This document shows positions 1 through 10,414 of a stretch of 64,000 nt of DNA, piece after piece (position 1 is the first letter of the stretch; every line of letters begins with the position of its first letter). The notes beneath the pieces were generated by a model. It made no database searches, was not told where the DNA came from, and was given only the letters and a program-made list of their open reading frames with translations. This DNA is from Bisporella sp. PMI_857 (Eukaryota > Ascomycota > Leotiomycetes > Helotiales > Helotiaceae). The translations under genes and the position numbers were made by a program. The DNA is taken from NCBI GenBank assembly GCA_021307315.1, contig JAJSPD010000084.1, positions 62,001-126,000 of the forward strand. Direction: 5' to 3'.

Positions 1-434
1 TTAAGCTCTGCCTTAAGTGTTTCTATCTGCTTCGTAAAAGTCCGCGTTATAGTTTCGATCTGGGTCACGTGCTCCTTCTTCTGTTCCTCCATTGCTTTCA
101 ACAGCGACTTGACCAAGTCAGTGAGCACTTTGATCTGCATATTTGCGCTTGCGTTCGCTTTTTCGTGTACCGGCTGGTTCGGGGTCGCTGCCGCTGTTGC
201 AGGACGTTCTCCTGCCTTCGCGGCGAGCGCCTTAACCTTCGTCGCCACACTTTGCTCCTTGGGATGCGCGCCGATCCCTGTTCGTCTTGTTTGCAACGGC
301 ATGGGAGCTTCCTCAATTACTTCAATCGTGTCCTCTGTATCGCTTGCTACCGCTCTAGAACTTCTCTTGCTCCATTCTAATGCCTTTGACGTCTTGACGC
401 GTTCCCGGCTCGACTGACGCGTCACGACCTCCAT
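1..434 (-). mobile_element. Tad-like LINE ORF1 (gag-like) fragment, open at window edge
   Basis: Reading the minus strand from an ATG at 434 gives 144 codons without a stop, running off the left edge. The product is lysine- and glutamate-rich with a predicted coiled coil near the edge, like the N-terminal part of ORF1 (nucleic-acid-binding, gag-like) of fungal Tad-clade non-LTR retrotransposons. The first 40 or so codons recur on the plus strand at 23413-23537, which supports a repeat rather than a host gene. The reverse transcriptase ORF would lie outside the window. Family assignment is from pattern memory; the open frame and the second copy are seen directly. Confidence 0.6.
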
Positions 435-1027
435 CCTCCACACAACTACCGATTCTCACTAATTTGATTGCTGGCTGACTTGATTGCTGGCTGACTTGAT
501 TGCTGGCTGACTTGATTCGCGCCCGGCTAACGTACCTGATCACTTCATCACTGGGTTAGTCATTGACGAAGCAACTAGGGTTGTCTGTGGTCACGTGTCT
601 GGCTCGACACCATCTAAGCTCAGCGACCACAATTCTAACAATAAGGGCGAAGATGAGTAACATCCCGGATTTGAATGATGTGGGGAATGAATGCATATTA
701 TTCTCGTTGTGGTGATGACGGTTAAGTTCAGGAGCGGGCTCCCGTTGAAATCACGCCACTTTATGTTCGTGGCTTTGCCCTCTAACCCCAATCTCAGGAG
801 CATCTCCTAAAGGAACAAGTAACCGCCACTTCACGTCTGCCATGTAATAATCACAACCGTTGTATAACCGAAGGAAGATGTTCCAATATTAAAAAATTTG
901 TATTCTCATCTTCCGATTCGAATGTGCTTGGTTAGAAATTGCTATGATACGTAGTTAAGAAGTAATTCGGAAATTTAGCTCAACCACATCCCAGAACCAT
1001 TATGTTGCCTCTGACCATGTAATACCG
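435..1027. repeat. LINE 5' flank with three tandem 16-bp units; otherwise no gene
   Basis: Positions 464-511 hold three perfect head-to-tail copies of ttgattgctggctgac, just upstream of the LINE ORF1 start. The related copy near 23350-23372 has only about one and a half units in the opposite orientation. The remainder up to the DUF1275 gene shows no supported coding sequence. Confidence 0.6.
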
Positions 1028-1902
1028 CTAATCTTCAGCAGTTTGCCAGAGCCAGGGAAGAACTATAAACAACTTGAGCCCAGCCGCGATCCACAAAACA
1101 CCAGCCATACCGATCGAACTGTGAGCTAACAAACTACCTATAATGACGCCGAACAAAAGCAAGACTGGTGCACAAAGCCTGCGATTTCTCTCGGCGTTAT
1201 GCAGCGCAAACAGCTCAGTATCTGAGAACAGGTCACAGTAGATACCCGTTAATACAACACTAGGGAGAACGTTATATCTAAGCGCTCTGCTTGTTATAGC
1301 CTGGCCACAGCCTTGGAAGGCGACCAACGCAATGGGCACGAGAACACTCCAGTCGATGTCGACTTTCTCGTTGGTCGGCCCTGGGCCCCAAGTAAGGATT
1401 GCTGCTGCTATAGTGATCAGTCCCATCTGCGCCAGTATGGACACGCAAAGGACCCAATGCCGGCTGGGCGTCAAGTACTGGTGAAAGCGGCTGAACCAGA
1501 AAGATCCCATGCAGAATGCGATGAAAGAGACGCCCGATTTGATCCACCCCTTTGGCTCATGTGGTGCGGCCAAGCCGAGTCCAACATAGATGATATTTCC
1601 TAGACAAATCTCTGTCAGTCTGCACGCTAACATGGCTCGCTATAATGATATGATCCGAACGGACCTGTTTGCATAGAAATGAAGGACCCCCAAGTAGATA
1701 TGAACGCGCTATCGAGGAGACCAGTGATGATATAGCATACGAGAAGAACTATATCGGCCCAATCGCGATAAACATTGGCCATCTTCTTACGCCAGCCAGA
1801 AATTAACACCGGGTGTCCGAGGAGCGGAGGTTCCTTATGAGCGCTAGTCCTGTTGCTAGCAGTCGAGTTGCTTAGAGCGCCATACCCGTTTGATGGCACC
1901 AT
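1028..1902 (-). CDS. DUF1275 (YoaK-like) membrane protein, one intron
   Basis: Two exons, 1902-1665 and 1599-1028, are separated by a 65-bp intron with a gt..ag border and a ctgac branch-like motif. Together they give 810 bp, 269 residues. The splice restores the family motif SMQTGN followed by IYVGLGLA in the first part of the domain. About six hydrophobic segments follow, as expected for this small integral membrane family, found in many ascomycetes; its substrate is unknown. The start at 1902 is the first ATG of the frame and lies before a polar N-terminus of about 45 residues. The splice, motif and hydrophobic pattern agree well. No damage is seen. Confidence 0.9.
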
Positions 1903-2857
1903 AACGGCTCGATTTGAGTTGGATGCTACACGGCCCTTTGCGGAGGATAAAAAGCTCAGCAGATACGTATATATACAGGCGAAGCTGCAAGATATCCCTC
2001 TTATATAATACAGCTTCTAAGACAACCTTTGATTTGATGTAGGAGAAGCTGCTCGGGGTCGGTCGAGAGGACTTAAAAAGGCGCAAGCGTGGGTGAAATG
2101 GAACCGCCAAGTGTGACCTGCACGAAGCTTTAAAAGCTGGACCCCGCATTATCCCCGGACAGGGATGGCCATACTATCCCTCTCATTTTTGCTTATTTAC
2201 TAGACCTAGATGGGCGTTATTTTTAGCAGTAAATATTGCTATATTTTCAGTATTTTGGCCGGCCCTCCCTTAGCATCAACTACAGCCTGAAATCTCCTCC
2301 ACCAGCTTGAAAATAAGTATTCTCTATGTATTTTAGGCCACAATATACCAGAAAACCCGTACGTCTCGAAGATTCTAGGGAAGTCTAGGCAGAAAGGAAC
2401 CTCTCAACAACCCCAAAAAACAGGAGGGATAGAAGCTGGCTAGCTTCAGCAAAGCCTAATAATTGGGATTATAAAAGTTGAACAGGAAACATACCCAGGT
2501 CGGTTAGCCATCGAGCCATTAAGCTGCCACTACTGCCTTTCTGGGAGATAGGAGTATGAGCACCGATTATTTTTTCAATGTTGCGTGATTTGTGGTCTGA
2601 TAATATAAGGCCACTTGACGGATCATGCGTTTTGTCCAGCCCTAATCGGCGGCACCTTTGCTAGTCAACGATATGGTCCATTGCGGAGTCTATCTTTTAA
2701 GGAGAAAAGGTGTGCCTGGTCTTTCAACCATCTCTTTAAAGATGAAGGCTCTCTACCTGTAGCAGTTGTATTGTATGCTGCACTCCACCTTCAATCCCAA
2801 ACCATAACAGTAGATTCTGTGAGTTGGCTGCTCCGACAGCCAGACGGCCCTTATTGT
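1903..2857. other. Intergenic with a Tc1-like 3'-end relic near 2240-2350
   Basis: No supported gene. Around 2243-2320 the plus strand resembles the 3' coding end of the Tc1-like element at 16095-16160: a run of degenerate codons reading back to a GGG-x-x-KY-like tail, with the shared words ctcccttagcatcaac and ctcctccaccag. It is probably a decayed transposase tail. The rest, up to the pogo element at 2860, shows nothing recognisable. Confidence 0.35.
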
Positions 2858-2859
2858 TA

Positions 2860-4837
2860 CAGTGAAACCCCTATATAAGGATGCACCTTCATAAGGATAC
2901 CTGACCAATAAGGATGCTCCGATAAGGTCCCACGCGTTTTTTGCGGGGAGCTAAGGATAACCTCGACGCGTAGGATATCCTTAACTTTTTAGGGTCCCAA
3001 CCTCTACAGTACACCAAATAATCCTTATAGCTATAGCCATTATCACCGCCGATATGGATATGGCAGATGCTCCTGAAGCTTCGAATCCTCCGAATCCTCC
3101 AAAGCTTAAGAGAAAGAGAAATGCTATTACCGACCTCGAGCGCCGAAACCTCCGCCGTCGCTATGCCTCCCACCCGTGTACTCAAGAGCAACTTGCTACC
3201 TGGTTTGAGAGTCAACCCACTGGCCGTAAAATTACTCAAGGACAAATATCTTTCGCTCTTTCCTCCCAGTTCGCACACCTTGATAGCAATAATCAAAAGC
3301 CTGGAAAGCTAGGCGCAAAGAGACATTACAAGGGAGACTGGCCAGAGTTAGAGGGGGCATTGTATGAATGGCAACAGCGAATGCAACACAAGAAAGCTAC
3401 GATTACAGGTGAGATCCTTAAGGCAAAAGCACATGATATATGGATTCTTCTACCACAATACCGCGATATCGAAGAGCCAAAGTGGTCAAATGGCTGGCTA
3501 GGTGGGTTTAAGACGCGTTTCAAGATTAAGGAATACATACAACATGGAGAGGCTGCCGCTGCAGATATCAACAATCCTGAGAATATCACACAAATGGCTG
3601 ATGTCCGTACGCTCTGCAAAGAGTACGCTGACAAGGATATATTCAATATGGACGAAACAGGGCTCTTTTGGAAGATGTCACCAGATCGTACTCTTGCTAC
3701 GGAAGTCCAAAGCGGAGGTAAAAAGAGTAAGGATCGAATTACTCTTGCCTTTACAACCAACGCGGATGGATCCGAGAAGTTAGACACCTGGGCAATTGGC
3801 AAATCAAAGAAACCTCGTTGCTTTAAGCATATTAACCTCAAGAACCTGCGAGTACAATATCGAAACAATAAGTCAAAGTGGATGACTGGGTTGATTATGG
3901 AGGAGTATCTTCGCTGGTTGAATAAGAAGATGCGTGGTAGGAAGATCTTACTCTTGTTAGATAACTTCTCTGGTCACGAGCTTGGAGTTGAATTGGTTGG
4001 TGGAAAACAAGGTCTTGAGAACGTCCGAATTGAATGGCTTCCTCCAAATACAACATCCTATTGGCAGCCTTTGGATCAAGGCATCATTGCGTCATTCAAG
4101 TTACGCTATCGAAAGCAATGGGTTCTCTATATGCTCCAACAACTCGAGGCTGGTAAGAATCCAAATAAGACTGTCAATCTCTTGAAAGCTATTCAATGGA
4201 GCCGCCGAGCTTGGGAAGGCCTTGAGCCAGCCAATATCCAGAAGTGCTTTTGGAAATTAACTATTATACCGCCAAAGGAGAAGAATAAGAATATAGAAAA
4301 TGAAGCAACTCCTAATCTATCTACTGCCGAAATTGAAGAACTACAAGTCTGCGTTGCAGCACTACCAGGAGATCATATGCCGATTAACGACTTTATCAAC
4401 CCTGCGGGCGAGGTTATCGCTGACCAGGATGAGGATATACTTGAGTCTATTGTGGAGAGATATAGTGGAAACGTCGAGGGAGAAGAGTTAGCTGATGAGG
4501 CTGAGGATGGAATTGAAGAGGAAATTGGGGATAAGGTTCTTGCTCCTGAAGCAATTCGCGCTCTTGAGGTTCTACAAGCCTACGTTCTTCAAAAGGACAC
4601 TGATTACTCTATACTTCAGAGAGCTATGGATGGACTTTCAATGGATATTACGAGAGAGGGAATTAGATCAAAGAAACAAGTCGCTATTGACAGCATTTTT
4701 AAGCGAAAGTAGAGGGTGGTTGAAGATACGTTAAAATACAATCTATTAAGTCACGTGACCCCTCTCCATAAGGATACCTGACTTATAAGGATACACCCTA
4801 TGTCTCCGAAGCACATCCTTATATAGGGGTTTCACTG
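2860..4837 (+). mobile_element. pogo/Tigger-type DNA transposon, intact copy 1
   Basis: The element is 1978 bp and begins with cagtgaaacccctatata, mirrored by tatataggggtttcactg at the right end. It is flanked by TA on both sides (2858-2859 and 4838-4839), the target duplication expected of Tc1/mariner-pogo elements. Inner subterminal words (aaggatacctga, aaggat) recur in both arms. A single full-length transposase ORF fills the interior. A second copy of exactly the same length lies at 54177-56154 in the opposite orientation. The only base difference noticed is at 2996 (C here, T in the other copy in this orientation). Confidence 0.95.
3054..4712 (+). CDS. pogo/Tigger-type DDE transposase with CENP-B-like DNA-binding domain
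   Basis: The 552-residue protein would bind the element's ends and catalyse cut-and-paste transposition. Residues 25-80 form a helix-turn-helix of the psq/CENP-B type. Residues 95-170 form the second CENP-B/Tc5 HTH, with WPELE near the start. The DDE_1 catalytic domain follows, with D200 in NMDETGLFW, D303 in LLLDNFSGH and D341 in TSYWQPLDQG, so the acidic triad is complete (DDD, as in pogo). The C-terminus is acidic. The start at 3054 gives a full N-terminus; a second ATG follows at codon 3. The frame has no stop or frameshift and the copy at 54302-55960 encodes the same protein, so both could still be functional. Confidence 0.95.
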   Translation: MDMADAPEASNPPNPPKLKRKRNAITDLERRNLRRRYASHPCTQEQLATWFESQPTGRKITQGQISFALSSQFAHLDSNNQKPGKLGAKRHYKGDWPELEGALYEWQQRMQHKKATITGEILKAKAHDIWILLPQYRDIEEPKWSNGWLGGFKTRFKIKEYIQHGEAAAADINNPENITQMADVRTLCKEYADKDIFNMDETGLFWKMSPDRTLATEVQSGGKKSKDRITLAFTTNADGSEKLDTWAIGKSKKPRCFKHINLKNLRVQYRNNKSKWMTGLIMEEYLRWLNKKMRGRKILLLLDNFSGHELGVELVGGKQGLENVRIEWLPPNTTSYWQPLDQGIIASFKLRYRKQWVLYMLQQLEAGKNPNKTVNLLKAIQWSRRAWEGLEPANIQKCFWKLTIIPPKEKNKNIENEATPNLSTAEIEELQVCVAALPGDHMPINDFINPAGEVIADQDEDILESIVERYSGNVEGEELADEAEDGIEEEIGDKVLAPEAIRALEVLQAYVLQKDTDYSILQRAMDGLSMDITREGIRSKKQVAIDSIFKRK

Positions 4838-5307
4838 TACCTAGCATTGTACGTGTGATAATAAAAGATAAAAGCAGAGACCCAATAATGGCAGTTCACT
4901 TGATGCCAACTATTGGAGAGATTTCAAGCCCCCCACACACTGCTTAACTGATTCGTAGATGAACCCCTGCACCCTCATGCCAACCCCGAATATGTAGCCA
5001 ATGCTATTGAACATTCGCGTCTTGTTTTCTGCTCTTTTAACGACTCGCAGGAGGTAAAAGCAAAATAACATACGAAGGGTATGATGTTTCCCAGTTTCCC
5101 AAAGACTAACGACGCGAGGGTTTTTGTTGCACATCGTAACTCCTAGAATGACTCGCGGGTTGGTAATGCCAACCACACCAACCGCAGTTCCCCATTTGGC
5201 TTCTCATCATCTTACCTGGCCAAGCAGTTCAATTCTCAACTTCCTCCCTACGAATATGCCCGCCTCTACATAGATAATATCGACGTAGCACAGCCATCCC
5301 ACACGTC
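4838..5307. other. Intergenic, upstream of the GID4-like gene
   Basis: No supported gene in this 470-bp stretch between the pogo element and the GID4/VID24 start. It should hold the promoter and 5' leader of that gene, but no specific site can be named. Confidence 0.4.
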
Positions 5308-6322
5308 ATGCCCACCCGAGGATGGCAGGTTCAGTCCGCGATGAGAGGGGTGGACAGCTCTCTCTATAATACGATCACGATTCCTACAGATTCGCATGGA
5401 CCTGATCCAGCGGAAGCAAATTCGAGAAACCCATCAAGCGTGAAGAAAATACGCTTCGACAAGGAGTCTGCCAACCCTGATAAAGTGCCCACCGTGAGTG
5501 CAGGAGAGCAGCAGGGGGAAAGTGAGCCACTTCCCTTGACCAGCCATAACAGTAGCCCTTCATTCGTGGGTTACGACTTCTCCTACATTCGGGTATGTGT
5601 GTCCAGCCTAGTCGACTAACAGGTAGCTGAACTGGATTTGAACCAATAGCTCCGATCCACCGCCTCCTCCTTCTTGCGCGCCGGTAGCAGGTTCCACGGT
5701 ACTCAAAAATCCGAACTGCTGGATTTTGATGTCCATGTTGAGATCAAGCAAGTCGATATGAGAGAATCATTTCTGTGCGGATATTTTTGCATTCTAGGTA
5801 AGTGGGGAGACCTCCCTGAGAAAGACGCCTAACATCTTTACAGGCCTGACCAAAGACCGCCCAGATCTTACAACCTATTTTGAAGGCGAGATAATTGGTA
5901 CGAAGTACTCCTTCATCACCCATCACCAAGACTGGGGCTGTACCGCTACAGTAGATCTGCAGTGCTGGGCCGAGTTCCCTGCGTTCATGCCGTTCCAAAA
6001 GTTGGCAGGGAAGGGTAACCTCCATATCGCCAACCTAAGCCAACAAGAGAACATCTTCATGCGATGGAAGGAGCACTTCTTAGTCCCGGATCACTGGGTT
6101 CGGACCATTAGTGGCGCAAGTTTCGACGGATTCTACTACATCTGCTTCAACCAGGTTCGGGGGACTATTAGCGGGCTCTACTTCCTGAAGAAATGTGAGA
6201 AGTATGTGCTGCAATCCAAGCTCAGATGCCACTCTAGTTACTAACAGTAGGACAGTATGCAACGGCTAGAGTTGAAGCACATCGAGAACCGAGGCTGCTT
6301 TGGTGCCATTGGGTTTCGATGA
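5308..6322 (+). CDS. GID4/VID24-family protein (substrate receptor of the GID/CTLH ubiquitin ligase)
   Basis: Four exons: 5308-5592, 5650-5797, 5844-6205 and 6251-6322. The introns are 57, 46 and 45 bp, and 867 coding bp give 288 residues. A disordered N-terminus of about 100 residues precedes the VID24 beta-barrel. Typical motifs are visible: VEIKQVDMRESFLCGY, LTTYFEGEIIGTKYSF, IFMRWKEHFLVPDHWVRT, SGASFDGFYYICFNQ, and the closing ELKHIENRGCFGAI. In yeast the family recognises Pro/N-degrons on gluconeogenic enzymes and hands them to the GID E3 ligase in the cytosol. The last donor (gtgctg) is weaker than the others but is the only one tried that keeps frame through the conserved tail. It may be a paralogue of the main GID4. 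Confidence 0.88.
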
Positions 6323-7027
6323 GTGAAGGAACGAAAACCGTGTTAGCATGATGGCAGTAGAAATGGATTTTAGCAAGGACCAGCTACTCAGGATTACCTC
6401 TCTTATAGCACATCATTTAGCTCTACAAGGCGTTGTAACCCAAGTCCGAATGCAGTGGCAGGACAGAGCACGGTTAGGTTGGTGGCGGTTGGTGAGCAAA
6501 TTTTTGTGGCAACAGAAGCGGAGGCAGTAGTAGAAGCAGGTTAGTGAAAATTTGCACAGGGGAAGAAACGGGCGAGGAAGACATAGAATGATGAATTTTT
6601 GGTAGTCTTCACTAACTTGAACCGACCGAAGAACTTGCAATCTGAGGGTGATATTATATTTGTCATTGAATACTCCAGGTACTTGTACTACAAGACAACA
6701 TATAATATCCACTCAGTAAATACGTTTCTATCGCCATTTTCATGCATCTAGAATGTTTCTTCAAAAATAGAAGGCTAGCTGCCACATTTAGACCTGCTAT
6801 CAAGTTGGTTATCAAGGAACCATGGCTTAACACAGAAGCACACACCGACGATCACCTTCAAATCACCCTTCGAATGATTCTAATACGTCCTATTCAAGAT
6901 ACCTTCTCTCATACCTGTGAATAGTCGCGTGAAGTCCGGCCGGCCGAAATTAGTACGAGATTTCAGCATAATATTTTGAGCGGCGTCGATATCGAGTTTC
7001 TGCGTAAGGGCTGCGTAAGAGGTACGT
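6323..7027. other. Intergenic, no recognisable gene
   Basis: Only short unconserved reading frames. The stretch ends where similarity to an NADPH oxidase fragment begins. Confidence 0.4.
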
Positions 7028-7231
7028 GAGCACGGCGATTTCGTTTCTAAGGACATCATCTGCCGGTGCTCTATATGGCCCGTCAATGCAGAGTGCTGGC
7101 ATCTTCTGGCCAGCTTGCAAGTCCACTTCGTACATGCCTATTGAGGCGAGGGCACGGGTGAAGTCGCCGACTTGTCGAACGTGGACGGAAATGTAGGGAT
7201 CGAAAGGGCAGGATGTGATAGTGAATGGATG
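7028..7231 (-). pseudogene. NADPH oxidase (Nox) C-terminal fragment
   Basis: On the minus strand 68 codons read HPFTITSCPFDPYISVHVRQ and then VGDFTRAL, and later DGPYRAPADDVLRNEIAVL. These match the FAD-binding (HPFTI) and early NAD-binding (GPYG/S-P) motifs of fungal NADPH oxidases. Similarity stops abruptly after NEIAVL, where the conserved VGAGIGVTP should follow, and nothing upstream of HPFTI looks like the transmembrane ferric-reductase part. A possible splice acceptor (gctgtag) sits directly before the first codon. I read this as an isolated exon scrap left by rearrangement. Confidence 0.6.
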
Positions 7232-8919
7232 CTACAGCCGTCTCAATATAGAAGGAATGCTTAGGAATAGCCACCGGCCTGCCCTATACCTCATTGAAGG
7301 CTTCTTGAACTGAATCCCTATTAGGGTGGTCCCGCACGGTTGAATCGAAAAGTCTACCATATGGATGGCGCGAGATTCTGGCGATCACGGCCTCTCCGGA
7401 TACACTAACTTGATGAAATACAGCCCACCATCCGGAGGCTCCCAACGCCAGCCTTGATATCCAGGTCAATGAGCTTAGGAGTTGTCGTGATCGAAGGGAG
7501 AAAATGGGTTGACCGTATTAGGGACGAAGCATCCAGTAGCGTGAGTGCAGAGTGCAAGAAGGAAAGGGATGAAGAGGTGATGCATGTATTAAAGGCTTCA
7601 AAGGATTGCTGGCGAATCATGAGCCCTTGTGTACATAAGAAGCATGCACAACAATATGATCTGACCGGTAATGCCACCGGAATCAGCGTAGTAGAATTGC
7701 AGCGCAGTAACCTTTCGAATCTGAGTCTTCTCGACATTGAAGAAGCCGTAAATATTAGCGCGACGAGGACAGAGTGGGAAGGAAGAGACCCTACTGGACG
7801 TAGTGGCCACAGACATGTACAGTCACAACAAGAGTAAATATGTAATCTGTCGATGGAACCACTGCGATTCGTCGAGCGACAGAATATTTCGGCATATGTG
7901 TAGCAGAATCATTGCCCCATTCACTGACAAGGCCAGGCCAGCACCTCGTGATATCCAGACAGAAAGTGAGAGTATCGGCACTGAACTGGTTCTGTTTCGG
8001 AGACTTCGACACACCATCCGCACGCAAAAGTTCCTATTTGAAAGCCATGGAACAGGAAATTGAACAATAACCTTTGACTCTCGTCTCTGTGCCTTGAGCT
8101 CAGTCACGAACCTTATGTTCATCTATACCTTAACTTGTCATATGGAGTGTGAAGGGTTAACCCAGATGGCGGTACTCATACCTTTGAACTTGTTCTGTGT
8201 AGGACAGATGCGATCGGACACCAGAACTTCAGAGGGCTTCGGCGGCGATATCATGCAGGATCCACGATGCTCTGGTATTAGAGCGGCAGTTCCCCAAGAG
8301 CATAACCCAAGAGTCTAACCATTCAACAAACAATCAGACGGTTTCGAGGACGGCGTCCTATATATACAACCGGAAGCAATTGGTTTTTTCAATTGTGCTT
8401 GCCGGTGCCAATATCTGCTTGGCAGTTGTAGATTAAAGGTTAGGACACGAATCATCGCAGAGACTACACTAATAACCAACGAGCCTTGGATAGAATATGC
8501 ACAGAGTCGTCGAACAGTGAGACTATCGTACGAGTGTGAGGAATATTATGATATACGAGGTTTTCTCAATTGATGTCTCGGATTATCATGTGTCGCTCAT
8601 GTGACAAAAGGCTGCGATTCAACTGCCCTGTCAGTGTCTTGGCTTGCGCAGGGGCTTGGACCCGTGCTTAGGGTAGCACTTCACGCCATGAGGGGATAAA
8701 AGCAAGGGTATCCCATTGATTGTTTGTTAAACACCAGGCACGGAGGAGTTAATGCCAGCCTATTCTTTGGGGACGGAATGGCTAGGCACATACCTGTCAA
8801 AGAGCTTGACCTTCCTAAGAGCTATACTAGCACTGCTGCTTATTGGCTGAACTGTATCCCGGGATCTAGGACAAGTATTAGTGAGTGAACTTCAAGTATT
8901 GTAAAGAAAGTGTATTGTA
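7232..8919. other. Long intergenic stretch, nothing recognised
   Basis: About 1.7 kb with overlapping short frames on both strands, none with a family motif or splice-consistent extension. It probably holds decayed sequence between the Nox scrap and the MITE. Confidence 0.4.
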
Positions 8920-9457
8920 CAGTCGAAACTGTTTATATGGGAACGCTTGGTTCCAAGTCCTGATTCCCATATATAGGGGTTTCCCATGTAAAGGGGTCTT
9001 ATGTAAGCAAGATTATACTGCATTCTAGAAGCACCTTCCAGCGATATACACACCAAATTAGAGTTAAAATACCACTGGCGTAAACGATATTTCTTCTTAT
9101 TCGTAGGATTATAGCCCTTTATTCGACTTCTAAACTGTGCTGCGATTAGTACACCTGGGATAATTGGTTCTCTAGCTCTCGATAAAGCATATAATGAAGC
9201 TTAGAAAGGGTCAAAATAAAAGTATTTTTGTTCAATTAAGGGGTGCTGACAATCATATAATAACTAATCTGGGAACAGGAACTTAGGCCCCACCACATTC
9301 TTATATGGGAATGCACCAAAAAAGCTTGTATCTCATTCCCATATGCATTTAAAGAGGTTTTCCCATCTACCCACTATAAAATCGACTGTTCCAGGCCTTC
9401 ATTCCCATATCTAGAGGTTTTTCATATAAGGAGTTTTCATATAAACAGTTTCGACTG
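8920..9457. mobile_element. 538-bp non-autonomous pogo-like MITE
   Basis: Ends are near-perfect inverted repeats: cagtcgaaactgtttatat on the left and atataaacagtttcgactg on the right. They are flanked by TA at 8918-8919 and 9458-9459. Inside, several copies of cccatat with taggggttt-like words (8968-9010, 9300-9420) form subterminal repeats. No coding frame of note is present. The CAGT start, TA target and subterminal layout resemble the pogo element at 2860, but the sequence differs, so a different autonomous partner is implied. It sits inside the reading frame of the neighbouring hAT relic. Confidence 0.85.
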
Positions 9458-10012
9458 TAGTTCGCGAAAATACTGATTCTCTAATTGAAAAAAGGCAATA
9501 TGGCAGTATACAATCCAACGGATTAGAAGCTCTTTGAACTTCTCAACCGAGTCCTTCCAGAAGAAGGTACTGGAAGCAGCCGCATCCTTTTGTTGATCAA
9601 GTACAGACTTCTGCGTAGGACTATTCCTCCTGATGCCACTCTGGGAATCAATCTGATGCTTCTGCTCGAGATGATTTCTGATCCTAGAAGTACCATTGAT
9701 AACAAATAATTTTTGCTTGTACTTTCCAACCATACACTCGTGGCAGTAATACACCTCTTTCTTGTCACTACCTCGAATGTATTGGAGACCGTACTTCCAG
9801 ATGTGTGATGACCCTAGACGACATCCCTTATTTGCGATTATTGCGCGTTTCACGTACGTGATACGGTCCTGAACAAACTCATCCGGAGGTTCGTGATATT
9901 GAACTGGGCCAGAAAATGAGGTAGGGGTATGTGATGGCGTTGAGGCAGGTGACGTAGGCGGGGGCGATGAGGTAGGGGCAGGAGATGGTGTAAGTGACGT
10001 TGACGTTGACAT
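9437..10012 (-). pseudogene. hAT transposase N-terminal fragment with BED zinc finger, interrupted by MITE
   Basis: From the ATG at 10012 the frame encodes a Ser/Pro/Thr-rich leader, then a BED-type zinc finger at roughly residues 60-125 (W-K-Y-G, C-H-E-C, then H-L-x-x-K-H), as in the N-terminus of hAT transposases. It then runs into FFQLENQYFRE, a typical pre-catalytic hAT word. At 9458 the frame enters the MITE and ends in MITE sequence at 9437. The dimerisation and catalytic parts are not found beyond the MITE. A longer TTG-initiated frame begins at 10033 but the ATG is the sensible start. Confidence 0.75.
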
Positions 10013-10414
10013 TGCAGTCAATGGGACCGGCAAGTTTAGGGTTGGAGACTCTATAACAGCAAGATATAAGCAGGTTGTTGCACACCGCTGTATGATTGCC
10101 TCTTTTCATTGAATGGTGTTGCGATTGAACTGACTCTCATCCAGCTTTGGCGTGCAGCTCTCTATACACAGCGTGCACGGACTAATGACGCGTGAGCACG
10201 TGAGCACGTGACATACAATGCTGATAATGACCATTCTAACCATATTCGTCTAAAATTCAGCCACCCACCTCTCTAGCTCGATCTATTTATAGCAGACCAT
10301 TAAGACCAGTAAGACCGGTCCAGACCATGGTCTTGAGATATGCTCAGACCAGACCAAGTCTTGGCGGTCTAGACCAGACCAAGACCAAGTCAGACCAGAC
10401 CATTCTGATCACTG
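10013..10414. repeat. 5' end of the BED-hAT relic with AGACC subterminal repeats
   Basis: Positions 10303-10407 contain about ten copies of the word agacc or its complement (cagacca, gtctaga, ggtctt), mostly spaced 5-15 bp. The outer end reads ctgatcactg, which on the minus strand is a CAGTGATCAG start typical of hAT termini. hAT transposases bind such short subterminal repeats. The 3' partner end was not found. Confidence 0.55.

Noticed and set aside
2889..3296. Minus-strand 135-codon frame inside the pogo element, with a twin at 55718-56125
   Set aside because: It is a shadow of the transposase 5' end and TIR; it is conserved only because the element copies are nearly identical.
3326..3868. 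180-codon antisense frame in the transposase gene, repeated at 55146-55688
   Set aside because: It lies wholly antisense to an obvious DDE gene and shows no domain of its own.
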